From Burkholderia catarinensis (lineage in GTDB: Bacteria; Pseudomonadota; Gammaproteobacteria; Burkholderiales; Burkholderiaceae): 64,000 nt of DNA. The position numbers and the translations under genes are program-made. Shown one piece after another: positions 19,290-28,730 of the stretch. How positions within the stretch are numbered: the first letter of the stretch is position 1; each line of letters opens with the position of its first letter. Where the stretch lies: contig NZ_MDEQ02000010.1 of the NCBI RefSeq assembly GCF_001883705.2, positions 218,074 to 282,073 of the forward strand, written 5' to 3'. The notes beneath the pieces are model-generated. The model did no database searches, was not told the origin of the DNA, and saw nothing but the letters and a program-made list of their open reading frames with translations.

Positions 19290-20117
19290 TCATTTGTTGC
19301 CGGCCGTCTCCGACAGCCGTTTCATCGTCGCGATGCGCGCGCCGATCAGGTCGACACGGCCGTCCTCGCCGACGAGCGGCGCCGTCGAATCGCGGAACCC
19401 GACCCACGCGCGCTGCGCGCGCACGAGCGTCGCGGCCGAATGCGCCGGCATCTTGCGGCGCAGCTTCTGGTAATAGCGGTTCAGGTCGAACAGCGCGTGT
19501 TCGCACGCGGCATCCTGTTCGCACGGCCGCACGCGACGCACGGCCGGATCGCGCGGCGCGTTCGCCGGCTTGCCGTTCAGCGTGGCCGCACCCTGTGCCG
19601 CGCCGGCGCCGCCCTGCGTGCCGCTCGTGGCCGCTACCGGGACGGCAGCGGGCGGCGGCGCATAGCGATCGGCCGCGCCGCGCAGCGCCAGCGCGCGATC
19701 GCGCACGGGTTGCAGCTGCATGTCGGCGCTCGACATCGTGTATGCCGTGCCGCGCGTCGTGTCGTACACGGCCGTCAGCAAATGCATTTCGTCCTTGCGC
19801 CACGTCAGCCAATGGCGTTGGCTGTCCTGCCAGCCGCGCTTCGCGTCGGCCGGCGCATCCTTCAACAGGCGCTGGTACGCGCCGTCCATCACTGCCTGCC
19901 ACTGCTGCTGCGCTTCGCCCATGCACTGGATCTGGCCGGCCGTCGACGACCGGTCGCGCCGCGCGAGGCATTGCCGCATCGCGACGTCGATCGGGTCGGC
20001 CGCCGCGACTTCCGCATGGGCGACGCCCATCCCTGCCAGCCCCGCCGACCCTGCCGCCCAGACGACGAGCGCGGCCACCGCCGCGCGCATCGCCTGGATT
20101 CGTCCGTGCGCCGCCAT
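19290..20117 (-). CDS. Exported protein with two LprI/DUF1311-type domains
   Basis: This 275-residue protein begins with a signal peptide ending near GVAHA. Two Cys-containing helical segments resemble the LprI N-terminal (DUF1311) domain: MRQCLARRDRSSTAGQIQC and onward, with WQDSQRHWLTWRKDEM, and again, after an Ala/Pro/Gly-rich linker, CEQDAACEHALFDLNRYYQKL with AQRAWVGFRDS. The family is named after a mycobacterial lysozyme inhibitor, but most members are uncharacterised. The start ATG overlaps the decarboxylase stop (ATGA at 20117), so the two are translationally coupled; why an exported DUF1311 protein should be coupled to a cytoplasmic decarboxylase is unclear. An ATG nine codons downstream is an alternative start. 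Confidence 0.82.
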   Translation of the reverse strand: MAAHGRIQAMRAAVAALVVWAAGSAGLAGMGVAHAEVAAADPIDVAMRQCLARRDRSSTAGQIQCMGEAQQQWQAVMDGAYQRLLKDAPADAKRGWQDSQRHWLTWRKDEMHLLTAVYDTTRGTAYTMSSADMQLQPVRDRALALRGAADRYAPPPAAVPVAATSGTQGGAGAAQGAATLNGKPANAPRDPAVRRVRPCEQDAACEHALFDLNRYYQKLRRKMPAHSAATLVRAQRAWVGFRDSTAPLVGEDGRVDLIGARIATMKRLSETAGNK

Positions 20118-22396
20118 CAGTCGCGCACGCAGTCGACGAAGTACTCGACGCGGCCGTTCACCTCTTCCGCGACGAGGCCGTGGATGTCGGTGTGGAAGCC
20201 CGGGAAACGCTCGTTGAAGTCGCGCGCGAACCGCAGGTAGTTCACGATCGTCTTGTTGAAGCGCTCGCCCGGGATCAGCAGCGGAATGCCCGGCGGGTAC
20301 GGCGTGAGCAGGATGCTCGTCACGCGGCCTTCGAGCTCGTCGAGCGGCACGCGGTCGATCTTGCGGTGCGCGAGCTTCGCGAACGCGTCCGACGGCTTCA
20401 TCGCCGGCTCCATGTCCGACAGGTACATCTCCGTCGTCAGGCGGGCGATGTCGTTCGCGCGGTACACGTCGTGGATCTGCGCGCACAGGTCGCGCAGGCC
20501 GACGCGCTCGTAGCGCGGATGCTGCGCGACGAATTCCGGCAGCACGCGCCACAGCGGCTGGTTGTTGTCGTAGTCGTCCTTGAACTGCTGCAGCTCGGTC
20601 ACCATCGAGTTCCAGCGGCCCTTCGTGATGCCGATCGTGAACATGATGAAGAACGAGTACAGGCCGGTCTTCTCGACGATGATCCCGTGCTCGGCCAGGT
20701 ACTTCGTGACGATCGCGGCCGGAATGCCCGTCTCGCCGAACTCGCCGTCGACGTCGAGCCCCGGCGTGATGATCGTCGCCTTGATCGGGTCGAGCATGTT
20801 GAAGCCTTCCGCGAGCGGGCCGAAGCCGTGCCAGTGGTCGTTCGGCTTCAGCATCCAGTCTTCGCGCGAACCGATCCCTTCTTCCGACAGGTTGTCCGGG
20901 CCCCACACGCTGAAGAACCAGTCGTCGCCGTATTCGGCGTCGACCTTGCGCATCGCGCGGCGGAAATCGATCGCCTCGGCGATCGATTCCTCAACGAGCG
21001 CGGTGCCACCCGGCGGCTCCATCATCGCGGCCGCGACGTCGCACGACGCGATGATCGCGTACTGCGGGCTCGTCGACGTATGCATCAGGTACGCCTCGTT
21101 GAAGCGGTGCTTGTCGAACGTGCGGTTCTCCGAATCCTGCACGACGATCTGCGACGCCTGCGAGATGCCCGCGAGCAGCTTGTGCGTCGAGTGCGTCGCG
21201 AACACGAGCGCGCCCGTGCGCGGGCGGCCGTCGCCGATCGCGTGCATGTCGCGGTAGAAATCGTGGAACGTCGCGTGCGGCAGCCACGCTTCGTCGAAGT
21301 GCAGCGTGTCGAGCAGGTCGCCGAGCAGGTCCTTGATCATCTCGACGTTGTAGACGACGCCGTCGTACGTGCTCTGCGTGATCGTCAGGATGCGCGGCTT
21401 CATGTCCGGGTTCTCGCGCATCGCTTCGCGCGCGAACGGGTTCGCCTCGATCTTCTTGCGGATGTTCTCCGGCTTGAATTCGTCGCGCGGGATCGGCCCG
21501 ATGATGCCGAAATGGTTGCGCGTCGGCGTGAGGAACACGGGGATCGCGCCCGTCATCGTGATCGCGTGCAGGATCGACTTGTGGCAGTTGCGGTCGACCA
21601 GCACGATGTCGCCCGGCGCAACCGTCGCATGCCAGACGATCTTGTTCGACGTCGACGTGCCGTTGGTCACGAAGAACAGGTGATCGGCGCTGAAGATGCG
21701 CGCCGCGTTGCGCTCGGACGCCGCGACCGGGCCCGTGTGATCGAGCAGCTGGCCGAGTTCGTCCACCGCGTTGCAGACGTCCGCGCGCAGCATGTTCTCG
21801 CCGAAGAACTGGTGGAACATCTGGCCGAGCGGGTTCTTCAGGAACGCGACGCCGCCCGAGTGGCCCGGGCAGTGCCACGAGTACGAGCCTTCATCCGCGT
21901 ACTTGACCAGTTCCTTGAAGAACGGCGGCGCGAGCGAGTCGAGATAGACCTTCGCCTCGCGGATGATGTGGCGCGCGACGAACTCCGGCGTGTCCTCGAA
22001 CATGTGGATGAAGCCGTGCAGTTCGCGCAGGATGTCGTTCGGCAGATGGCGCGACGTGCGCGTCTCGCCGTACAGGAAGATCGGGATGTCCGCGTTGCGG
22101 CGGCGCACTTCGGTGACGAACGCGCGCAACTCGATGATCGCGGTCGCGAGCTCGGGCAGTTCGCCGTCCGCGCCGGTTTCGCCGAGCATGAGTTCGTCGT
22201 CGTCGAGCGACAGGATGAAGCACGACGCGCGGCTCGACTGCTGCGCGAACGACGTCAGATCGCCGTAGCTCGTGAGGCCGAGGACTTCGACACCCTCCTT
22301 CTCGATCGCTTCGGCCAACGCCCGGATGCCGGAGCCCGAAATGTTCTCGGAGCGGAAATCTTCGTCGATGATGACGACGGGGAAACGGAACTTCAT
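20117..22396 (-). CDS. PLP-dependent Arg/Lys/Orn decarboxylase
   Basis: This 759-residue enzyme is a fold-I basic amino acid decarboxylase of the AdiA/CadA/SpeC class. It has an N-terminal response-regulator-like wing domain (about 1-130, FPVVIIDEDFRSENISG), a central PLP domain with VTNGTSTSNKIV, FDEAWLPHA and the PLP-lysine motif ATHSTHKLLAG, and the C-terminal PYPPGIPLLIPGE segment. The product would be a polyamine or cadaverine; substrate preference cannot be read reliably. The ATG at 22396 has TTTTTGGAG upstream. It follows dcd by 81 bp on the same strand and overlaps the LprI-like gene downstream. Confidence 0.92.
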   Translation of the reverse strand: MKFRFPVVIIDEDFRSENISGSGIRALAEAIEKEGVEVLGLTSYGDLTSFAQQSSRASCFILSLDDDELMLGETGADGELPELATAIIELRAFVTEVRRRNADIPIFLYGETRTSRHLPNDILRELHGFIHMFEDTPEFVARHIIREAKVYLDSLAPPFFKELVKYADEGSYSWHCPGHSGGVAFLKNPLGQMFHQFFGENMLRADVCNAVDELGQLLDHTGPVAASERNAARIFSADHLFFVTNGTSTSNKIVWHATVAPGDIVLVDRNCHKSILHAITMTGAIPVFLTPTRNHFGIIGPIPRDEFKPENIRKKIEANPFAREAMRENPDMKPRILTITQSTYDGVVYNVEMIKDLLGDLLDTLHFDEAWLPHATFHDFYRDMHAIGDGRPRTGALVFATHSTHKLLAGISQASQIVVQDSENRTFDKHRFNEAYLMHTSTSPQYAIIASCDVAAAMMEPPGGTALVEESIAEAIDFRRAMRKVDAEYGDDWFFSVWGPDNLSEEGIGSREDWMLKPNDHWHGFGPLAEGFNMLDPIKATIITPGLDVDGEFGETGIPAAIVTKYLAEHGIIVEKTGLYSFFIMFTIGITKGRWNSMVTELQQFKDDYDNNQPLWRVLPEFVAQHPRYERVGLRDLCAQIHDVYRANDIARLTTEMYLSDMEPAMKPSDAFAKLAHRKIDRVPLDELEGRVTSILLTPYPPGIPLLIPGERFNKTIVNYLRFARDFNERFPGFHTDIHGLVAEEVNGRVEYFVDCVRD

Positions 22397-22477
22397 GGGC
22401 GATTCTCCAAAAAGAACGACCGCGGCGCGTCACGCGCAGCGGTCACCCGGAAACCGGTGAGACGATATGCAACCAGA

Positions 22478-23047
22478 TCAGGTTTTCGGCAGCGTGACAC
22501 CGCGCTGGCCCTGATACTTGCCGCCGCGATCGGCATACGACACGTCGCACACTTCGTCGCTCTCGAAGAAGAGCACCTGCGCAACGCCTTCGTTCGCATA
22601 GATCTTCGCCGGCAGCGGCGTGGTGTTCGAGAATTCCAGCGTGACGTAGCCTTCCCACTCGGGCTCGAACGGCGTCACGTTGACGATGATCCCGCAGCGC
22701 GCATAGGTCGACTTGCCGAGGCAGACCGTCAGCACGGTGCGCGGGATGCGGAAATATTCGACGGTGCGGGCCAGCGCGAACGAGTTCGGCGGAATGATGC
22801 ACACGTCGCCCTTGAAATCGACAAACGAACCCTCGTCGAAGTTCTTCGGATCGACGATCGTCGAGTTGATGTTCGTGAAGATCTTGAATTCGTCCGCGCA
22901 GCGGATGTCGTAGCCGTAGCTCGACGTGCCGTAGCTGACGATCCGGCGGCCGTCCTCGGACGCGCGAACCTGATCGGGCACGAACGGCTCGATCATCTTG
23001 TGCTCTTCGGCCATGCGCCGAATCCATTTGTCGGCCTTGATGCTCAT
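22478..23047 (-). CDS. dcd: dCTP deaminase
   Basis: This 189-residue protein deaminates dCTP to dUTP, feeding thymidylate synthesis. Its length is that of E. coli Dcd. Conserved parts are MSIKADKWI at the start, [33 protein letters not shown] with the catalytic Glu region, and [25 protein letters not shown]. The 195-bp upstream gap to the SodC-like gene contains a 7-bp inverted repeat (GGCCGCT/AGCGGCC, 23169-23192) and a minus-strand TAAAAT (23211-23206) as a possible -10 element. Confidence 0.96.
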   Translation of the reverse strand: MSIKADKWIRRMAEEHKMIEPFVPDQVRASEDGRRIVSYGTSSYGYDIRCADEFKIFTNINSTIVDPKNFDEGSFVDFKGDVCIIPPNSFALARTVEYFRIPRTVLTVCLGKSTYARCGIIVNVTPFEPEWEGYVTLEFSNTTPLPAKIYANEGVAQVLFFESDEVCDVSYADRGGKYQGQRGVTLPKT

Positions 23048-23242
23048 GCAAGCCTCCGCCGGGCCGTCCCAGGAAGGCTGGCCGTCCCGGCGGGGGACAG
23101 CGAACAAAGTGAGCGTTGGGGTCGTTTCATATCGGGGCGCCAGGAAACGCTGCGTGACAGTCGGGAAGGGCCGCTCGCGCGAGGCAGCGGCCGGGAAAGG
23201 CGCACATTTTACGCGATCATCGGCCCGCGCACGCGGCGGCCG

Positions 23243-23779
23243 TCAACGGATCACGCCGCAGGCGAGCGCGGGGCCCGCGCCATGCTGCGGAAACGCGGGA
23301 TCGCTCGCTTCGCGGTGCACCAGCGCCGCACGGCTCAGCGCCGAGCGCACGCCGTCGAGGGCCAGATCGGGGGCGACGATGAAGCCGGCCGCGACGCCGT
23401 TCGCATCCGCATGGATGTTGCCGAGATCGCCGGCGACGCGGGCGCCCGCGCGCAGCCGGTCGGCGGCCGGCGCGAACACCTGGCCGGCGCTCGAGCCGTC
23501 GCCCGCGTTGCAGTCGCCGCGCTCGTGCACCTGCAGCGCGTGATCGCTGTTCGGCGGCAGGCCGACCAGGTTGTAGGTGACCTGAACGCCGTCCGGACGC
23601 TCGACGAACGTCACCGCGCCGCGCGCCAGCGAGCCGACCGTCGGCTGTAGTTGTGCGTCGGCCCGTTTTTCGTGCGACGAGGAAAAGGAGGTGCAGCCGG
23701 CCAGCAGGCCCAGCGCGGCGGCGGCCAGCAGCGCGCGCCGCGCGCGGCCGGCGCGCACGCCGTGATGTCGTTGTTTCAT
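23243..23779 (-). CDS. SodC-like lipoprotein lacking most Cu/Zn ligands
   Basis: This 178-residue protein has a lipoprotein signal (LLAGC, acylated C29) and a Cu/Zn superoxide dismutase fold: the sheet landmarks VQVTYNLVGLPPN, HALQVHERGDC, AGDLGNIHAD and the terminal ALACGVI, with the disulfide pair C90 and C174. By alignment to human SOD1, however, the ligand at H46 is Q83, the bridging H63 is V101, the H71 position has no His, and H80 is V115. Only H85, D118 and H155 remain of seven. Superoxide dismutase activity is therefore doubtful. The start ATG has AGGATCGA upstream. Confidence 0.87.
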   Translation of the reverse strand: MKQRHHGVRAGRARRALLAAAALGLLAGCTSFSSSHEKRADAQLQPTVGSLARGAVTFVERPDGVQVTYNLVGLPPNSDHALQVHERGDCNAGDGSSAGQVFAPAADRLRAGARVAGDLGNIHADANGVAAGFIVAPDLALDGVRSALSRAALVHREASDPAFPQHGAGPALACGVIR

Positions 23780-23912
23780 TCGATCCTCATGCCGGCTGAC
23801 GGCCGTTTGACGCGACGGCCGCGCCGGGCGGGTAAAGGAACCCGGGAAAAGTCGCCATGATACCGCGCCTCGCGGCGCCGTAAACAGCGTGAGGCCCCGC
23901 CCCGCAAGGGTT

Positions 23913-25004
23913 TTACGTATTTTGAACAACGATCGACGGAAACTTCGACGTCATGTCGCGCGCGCGCTCGGCAATCGCCAGCGCCACCCCGCGCGCGATG
24001 TCGCGGTAGCGGCGCGCCAGCGCGCCGTCCGGATCGGCCGCGACCGTCGGCGTGCCGCTGTCGGCCCGCTCGCGGATCGCGATGTCGAGCGGCAGGTTGC
24101 CGAGCACGTTCACGTCGTAGTCCTTCGCCATCCGCTCGGCCCCGCCGGCGCCGAAGATGTGCTCCTCGTGGCCGCAATTCGAGCAGACGTGGATGCTCAT
24201 GTTCTCGACGATGCCGAGGATCGGAATCCCGACCTTCTCGAACATCTTCAGGCCCTTCTTCGCGTCGAGCAGCGCGATGTCCTGCGGCGTCGTGACGATC
24301 ACCGCGCCCGTGACGGGCACGCGCTGCGCGAGCGTGAGCTGGATGTCGCCCGTGCCGGGCGGCATGTCGACGATCAGGTAGTCGAGCTCGCGCCAGTTGG
24401 TCTGGCGCAGCAGCTGCTCGAGCGCGGAAGTCGCCATCGGGCCGCGCCACACCATCGGGTTGTCTTCCTCGATCAGGAAGCCGATCGAGTTCGCCTGCAG
24501 CCCGTGGCCGACGAGCGGGTTCATCGACTGGTTGTCGGGCGACTCGGGGCGCTGGCCGTGGATGCCGAGCATCGTCGGCAGCGACGGGCCGTAGATGTCC
24601 GCATCGAGGATGCCGACCGACGCGCCTTCCGCGGCCAGCGCGAGCGCGAGGTTGACGGCCGTCGTGCTCTTGCCGACGCCGCCCTTGCCCGACGCGACCG
24701 CGACGATGTTCTTCACGTTCGGCAGCAGCTTCACGCCGCGCTGCACCGTGTGCGCGACGATCTCCTGCGACACGGCGACGCGCGCGTCGCGCACGCCGGG
24801 CACGGCCTGGAGCGCCGCGGCGACGCGCGCGCGCACGTCGTCGTGCTGGCTGCGCGCCGGATAACCGAGCACCACGTCAAGCGCCACGACATCACCGTCG
24901 ATCGCGACGTTGCGCACGCCCTTGTGCGCCGCATACGGCCGGCCGGTATTGGGGTCGACGACTGCCGCCAAAGCGGCGTCGACTTGTGCCCGGTCAATGC
25001 TCAT
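23913..25004 (-). CDS. apbC: Iron-sulfur cluster carrier protein ApbC (Mrp/NBP35 family)
   Basis: This 363-residue P-loop ATPase carries and transfers [4Fe-4S] clusters to target proteins. An N-terminal DUF59/MIP18-like domain (about 1-85) precedes the deviant Walker A motif SGKGGVGKST, then VGILDADIYGPSLPTMLG, VDMPPGTGDIQLTLAQ, and the cluster-binding CSNC in SIHVCSNCGH. All are intact. The start ATG has GGAG nine bases upstream. It is the first minus-strand gene beside a 349-bp divergent region facing the OmpA-type lipoprotein gene. Confidence 0.95.
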   Translation of the reverse strand: MSIDRAQVDAALAAVVDPNTGRPYAAHKGVRNVAIDGDVVALDVVLGYPARSQHDDVRARVAAALQAVPGVRDARVAVSQEIVAHTVQRGVKLLPNVKNIVAVASGKGGVGKSTTAVNLALALAAEGASVGILDADIYGPSLPTMLGIHGQRPESPDNQSMNPLVGHGLQANSIGFLIEEDNPMVWRGPMATSALEQLLRQTNWRELDYLIVDMPPGTGDIQLTLAQRVPVTGAVIVTTPQDIALLDAKKGLKMFEKVGIPILGIVENMSIHVCSNCGHEEHIFGAGGAERMAKDYDVNVLGNLPLDIAIRERADSGTPTVAADPDGALARRYRDIARGVALAIAERARDMTSKFPSIVVQNT

Positions 25005-25353
25005 CGAAACTCCATGAAAACGTTTTTCTCGCGCGCAAACGTCAAAAAATATCAAATTACGCTGCGAAAATCGGGAAAAGTGAAAGAATCTGTTGCATGC
25101 CATTGCGCGAACGCGCGACCCGGCGCACTCTTCGCCTGCGGCAAGCTATGGGGCCAAATCGGCCACTAACCGCCTATATTGTAGAGGCTCACGCATCGCA
25201 TTGTCCGAACAGCCACGCTGACGGACAGGGCATGCGGCCGCCTCGGCGGCTGCCGCGAGCGCAGGCCTGCCCACCTTTTTCGTGGCGGCCCGCGCTGGGA
25301 GCCGTAACTGTTGTCGTCGTTGTCGACTCGTTCAACCAAGAGAGGAATCCAAG
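25005..25353. promoter_or_regulatory. Divergent intergenic region with a structured leader
   Basis: This stretch separates apbC (minus) from the OmpA-like gene (plus). A TATATT at 25175-25180 is the best plus-strand -10 candidate, which would give a leader of about 165 nt. Within that leader two stems can form: TGTCCG/CGGACA (25202-25207 with 25222-25227) and GCCGCC/GGCGGC (25237-25250). No matching -35 hexamer is evident. Confidence 0.4.
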
Positions 25354-25998
25354 ATGAACATGAAAATCGCGACTCGCCTGTCCGTCTTCGCACTGGCCGG
25401 CGCACTGCTGGCAGGTTGCGCCACGCAGCAAGGCTCGAACACGGCCGTCGGTACCGGCACGGGTGCGGCGCTGGGCGCAGGCATCGGCGCGCTGGCGGGC
25501 GGTGGCAAGGGCGCGGCGATCGGCGCGGGCGTTGGCGCCCTGGTCGGCGGTGTGACGGGTTACAACTGGCAAGCGATCAAGAACAAGCTCGCACCGTCGG
25601 CAGCGCAGACGGGCACGCAGGTGACCGAGCAGCCGGACGGCTCGCTGAAGCTGAACGTGCCGAGCTCGGTGACGTTCGCGACGAACCAGTACGCAATCAC
25701 GCCGGCCTTCACGCCGCTGCTGAACGACCTGGCGACGACGCTGAACCAGAACCCGCAAGTGACGGCTTCGATCGTCGGCTACACGGACAGCACGGGCTCG
25801 GCACAGCTGAACCAGACGCTGTCGCAGAACCGCGCGCAAAGCGTCGTGAACGCGCTCGCGCAGCGCGGCGTCAACGGCGGCCGCCTGTCGGCGCAAGGCA
25901 TGGGCGCATCGAACCCGATCGCGGACAACGCGTCCGAAGCCGGCCGCGCACAGAACCGCCGCGTCGAAATCTACCTGCGCGCATCGCAGGCGCAGTAA
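25354..25998 (+). CDS. OmpA-family lipoprotein with glycine-zipper segment (YiaD-like)
   Basis: This 214-residue protein has a lipoprotein signal ending LLAGC, a glycine-zipper stretch (about residues 30-68, GTGAALGAGIGALAGGGKGA and onward), and a C-terminal OmpA-like peptidoglycan-binding domain. The latter shows SSVTFATNQYAITP, SIVGYTDSTGSAQLNQTLSQNRA, and NRRVEIYL, the canonical diaminopimelate-binding fold. It is expected to link outer membrane and cell wall. The start ATG follows AGAGGAATCCAAG. Codon use is strongly biased towards preferred codons, suggesting high expression. Confidence 0.92.
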   Translation: MNMKIATRLSVFALAGALLAGCATQQGSNTAVGTGTGAALGAGIGALAGGGKGAAIGAGVGALVGGVTGYNWQAIKNKLAPSAAQTGTQVTEQPDGSLKLNVPSSVTFATNQYAITPAFTPLLNDLATTLNQNPQVTASIVGYTDSTGSAQLNQTLSQNRAQSVVNALAQRGVNGGRLSAQGMGASNPIADNASEAGRAQNRRVEIYLRASQAQ

Positions 25999-26370
25999 GC
26001 GCGCGACGAGGGGAATGCGCGGGCACGCCGCCCGCGCAGCCCCGCCGGACAAGGCTTCCGTCGGGGCTGGTAACAAACCGAAAAAAATTTCGAACTTCTG
26101 TCGCAGGCCGCGGTCAGTATTTACGGTACGCGGCTGGTGTTGCCGGCGCGTCACCATTCTCCTCTTGTCGTTGTTGCTCCGGGGCCGTATCCGCCCCGGT
26201 TTTTTTTGCCCGCAGAATTCGTGCTGCACCGCACATCACGTCGAGCACGCCGCTCGAGCAGCCCCGCCCCTTCCGGCGCCCGGTCCGCGGCGCCCGCCCG
26301 CGTCGCCGAAGCGCGCCCCTGCTAGAATCGCAGTTTCCCGTCGTATTTCCGCCGTTCCTCTACAGACCCT
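25999..26370 (+). promoter_or_regulatory. Intergenic region upstream of metG with stem-loop, terminator and extended -10
   Basis: After the lipoprotein gene a stem AGCCCCG(n)CGGA / TTCCG(n)CGGGGCT forms at about 26038-26068 without a T run. A second, true terminator follows at 26179. The likely metG promoter is TG-C-TAGAAT (26320-26328), an extended -10 element, 42 bp before the start codon. No T-box or other amino-acid riboswitch pattern is visible. Confidence 0.55.
26179..26207 (+). terminator. Rho-independent terminator downstream of the OmpA-like gene
   Basis: CCGGGGC pairs with GCCCCGG across a short loop and is followed by eight T residues. It isolates metG from upstream transcription. 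Confidence 0.88.
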
Positions 26371-28524
26371 ATGTCCGCATCCGACCTCACTTCCGTGCAG
26401 GCTGCGGCGCCGCAAGGCGGCCGCCAGATCCTCGTTACGTCCGCACTGCCCTATGCCAACGGGCAGATCCACATCGGCCACATGGTCGAGTACATCCAGA
26501 CCGACATCTGGGTGCGGGCGCTGCGAATGCACGGCCATGAGGTCTACTACATCGGCGCCGACGACACGCACGGCACGCCGATCATGCTGCGCGCGGAGAA
26601 GGAAGGCCTGAGCCCGAAGCAGCTGATCGACCGCGTCTGGACCGAGCACAAGCGCGACTTCGACAGCTTCGGCGTGTCGTTCGACAACTTCTATTCGACC
26701 GATTCGGACGAGAACCGTGTACTGAGCGAGAAGATCTACCTCGCGCTGCGGGAAGCCGACCTGATCGCCGAGCGCGAGATCGAGCAGGCGTACGACCCCG
26801 TCAAGGAAATGTTCCTGCCCGACCGCTTCATCAAGGGCGAGTGCCCGAAGTGCCACGCGAAGGACCAGTACGGCGACAACTGCGAGGTGTGCGGCTCGAC
26901 CTACCTGCCGACCGAACTGCTGAACCCGTATTCGGTCGTGTCGGGCGCGACGCCGGTGCGCAAGACGTCGAAGCACTACTTCTTCCGCCTGTCCGACCCG
27001 CGCTGCGAGTCGTTCCTGCGCGAATGGGTGAGCGGCCTCGCGCAGCCGGAGGCGACCAACAAGATGCGCGAATGGCTCGGCGACGCCGGCGAGGCCAAGC
27101 TCGCCGACTGGGACATCTCGCGTGACGCGCCGTACTTCGGCTTCGAGATCCCGGGCGCGCCCGGCAAGTACTTCTACGTGTGGCTCGACGCGCCGGTCGG
27201 CTACTACGCGAGCTTCAAGAACCTGTGCGACCGCAACGGCATCGACTTCGACGCGTGGATCCGCCCGGGCTCGACGACCGAGCAGTACCACTTCATCGGC
27301 AAGGACATCCTCTACTTCCACACGCTGTTCTGGCCCGCGATGCTCGAGTTCTCGGGCCACCGCACGCCGACCAACGTGTTCGCGCACGGCTTCCTGACGG
27401 TCGACGGCGCGAAGATGTCGAAGTCGCGCGGCACGTTCATCACCGCGCAGAGCTACATCGACACGGGCCTGAACCCCGAATGGCTGCGCTACTACTTCGC
27501 CGCGAAGCTGAACGCGACGATGGAAGACATCGACCTGAACCTCGACGACTTCCAGGCGCGCGTGAACAGCGACCTCGTCGGCAAGTACGTGAACATCGCG
27601 AGCCGCGCGGCCGGCTTCCTGATCAAGCGCTTCGACGGCCGCGTGCAGGACAGCGCGATGAACCATCCGCTCGTCGCGAAGCTGCGCGACGCGATTCCGC
27701 AGATCGCCGCGAACTATGAAGCGCGCGAATACAGCCGCGCGCTGCGTCACACGATGGAGCTCGCGGATGAAGTGAACGCGTACGTCGACGGTGCGAAGCC
27801 GTGGGATCTCGCGAAGGATCCGGCCAACGCGGTCGCGCTGCACGAAACCTGCAGCGTGAGCCTCGAGGCCTTCCGCCTGCTGTCGCTCGCGCTGAAGCCG
27901 GTGATGCCGCGCGTGGCCGTTGCCGTCGAGGCGTTCTTCGGGATCGCACCGCTCGCGTGGGCCGATGCCGCGAAGCCGCTGTCGTCGGAACAACCGATCA
28001 AGGCTTACCAGCACCTGATGACGCGCGTCGACGCGAAGCAGATCGAAGCGCTGCTCGCCGCGAACCGCGATTCGCTGCAGGCCGAAGCAACCGGCGCGGC
28101 CGCCGCGGGCGCGAGCGCCGCGAAGGATGCGAAGAACGCCAAGGCGAACGCGAAGCCGGCCGTCGTGAACGGCGCCGACGACGCCCCCATCTCGATCGAC
28201 GATTTCGCGAAGATCGACCTGCGCATCGCGAAGATCGTCGCGTGCCAGGCCGTCGAAGGCTCGGACAAGCTGCTGCAGCTCACGCTCGACATCGGCGAGG
28301 AAAAGACCCGCAACGTATTCTCGGGCATCAAGTCCGCGTACCAGCCCGAGCAGCTCGTCGGCAAGCTGACGGTGATGGTCGCGAACCTCGCACCGCGCAA
28401 GATGAAGTTCGGCCTGTCCGAAGGGATGGTGCTCGCCGCATCGGCCACCGACGAGAAGGCGGAGCCGGGCCTCTACATCCTCGAGCCGCACAGCGGCGCG
28501 AAGCCCGGCATGCGCGTGAAGTAA
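26371..28524 (+). CDS. metG: Methionyl-tRNA synthetase
   Basis: This 717-residue class I synthetase charges tRNA-Met. The HIGH motif is H34-I-G-H37 ([11 protein letters not shown]) and KMSKS lies near residue 348 ([12 protein letters not shown]). The zinc knuckle [17 protein letters not shown] between them marks the MetRS type 1 form. The anticodon-binding helical domain follows. After an Ala/Lys-rich linker (about 575-605) a C-terminal EMAP-II/Trbp111-type tRNA-binding domain closes the protein ([39 protein letters not shown]), as in dimeric enzymes. Confidence 0.97.
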   Translation: MSASDLTSVQAAAPQGGRQILVTSALPYANGQIHIGHMVEYIQTDIWVRALRMHGHEVYYIGADDTHGTPIMLRAEKEGLSPKQLIDRVWTEHKRDFDSFGVSFDNFYSTDSDENRVLSEKIYLALREADLIAEREIEQAYDPVKEMFLPDRFIKGECPKCHAKDQYGDNCEVCGSTYLPTELLNPYSVVSGATPVRKTSKHYFFRLSDPRCESFLREWVSGLAQPEATNKMREWLGDAGEAKLADWDISRDAPYFGFEIPGAPGKYFYVWLDAPVGYYASFKNLCDRNGIDFDAWIRPGSTTEQYHFIGKDILYFHTLFWPAMLEFSGHRTPTNVFAHGFLTVDGAKMSKSRGTFITAQSYIDTGLNPEWLRYYFAAKLNATMEDIDLNLDDFQARVNSDLVGKYVNIASRAAGFLIKRFDGRVQDSAMNHPLVAKLRDAIPQIAANYEAREYSRALRHTMELADEVNAYVDGAKPWDLAKDPANAVALHETCSVSLEAFRLLSLALKPVMPRVAVAVEAFFGIAPLAWADAAKPLSSEQPIKAYQHLMTRVDAKQIEALLAANRDSLQAEATGAAAAGASAAKDAKNAKANAKPAVVNGADDAPISIDDFAKIDLRIAKIVACQAVEGSDKLLQLTLDIGEEKTRNVFSGIKSAYQPEQLVGKLTVMVANLAPRKMKFGLSEGMVLAASATDEKAEPGLYILEPHSGAKPGMRVK

Positions 28525-28553
28525 ACAACACACGCCGCCGCTTGAGCAAGAAG

Positions 28554-28583
28554 GCCCCGCACGATACGTGCGGGGCTTTTTTT
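28554..28583 (+). terminator. Rho-independent terminator after metG
   Basis: A perfect 10-bp stem GCCCCGCACG/CGTGCGGGGC with an ATA loop runs into seven T residues, 30 bp after the stop codon. Confidence 0.93.
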
Positions 28584-28730
28584 ATAGCGTGGCGCGCGCA
28601 GCACCACCCGGCGTGCAGCGCGGGCGAGTTCCGCTACCATAGCGACAACATCGGGCCCGCCGGATTCCGAAGACAGCATCGAGCGGTCGCCCCCAGGCAG
28701 TGGCGGCGGGCTTCGCCTCACAACAACGAC

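Noticed and set aside
19244..23650. A 1468-codon open frame on the plus strand across several minus-strand genes
   Set aside because: It runs antisense through the LprI-like, decarboxylase, dcd and part of the SodC-like genes and has no recognisable domain, so it is a composition artefact.
26208..26370. T-box or other leader control of metG
   Set aside because: No T-box motif or specifier stem is seen; only an extended -10 element is recognisable.
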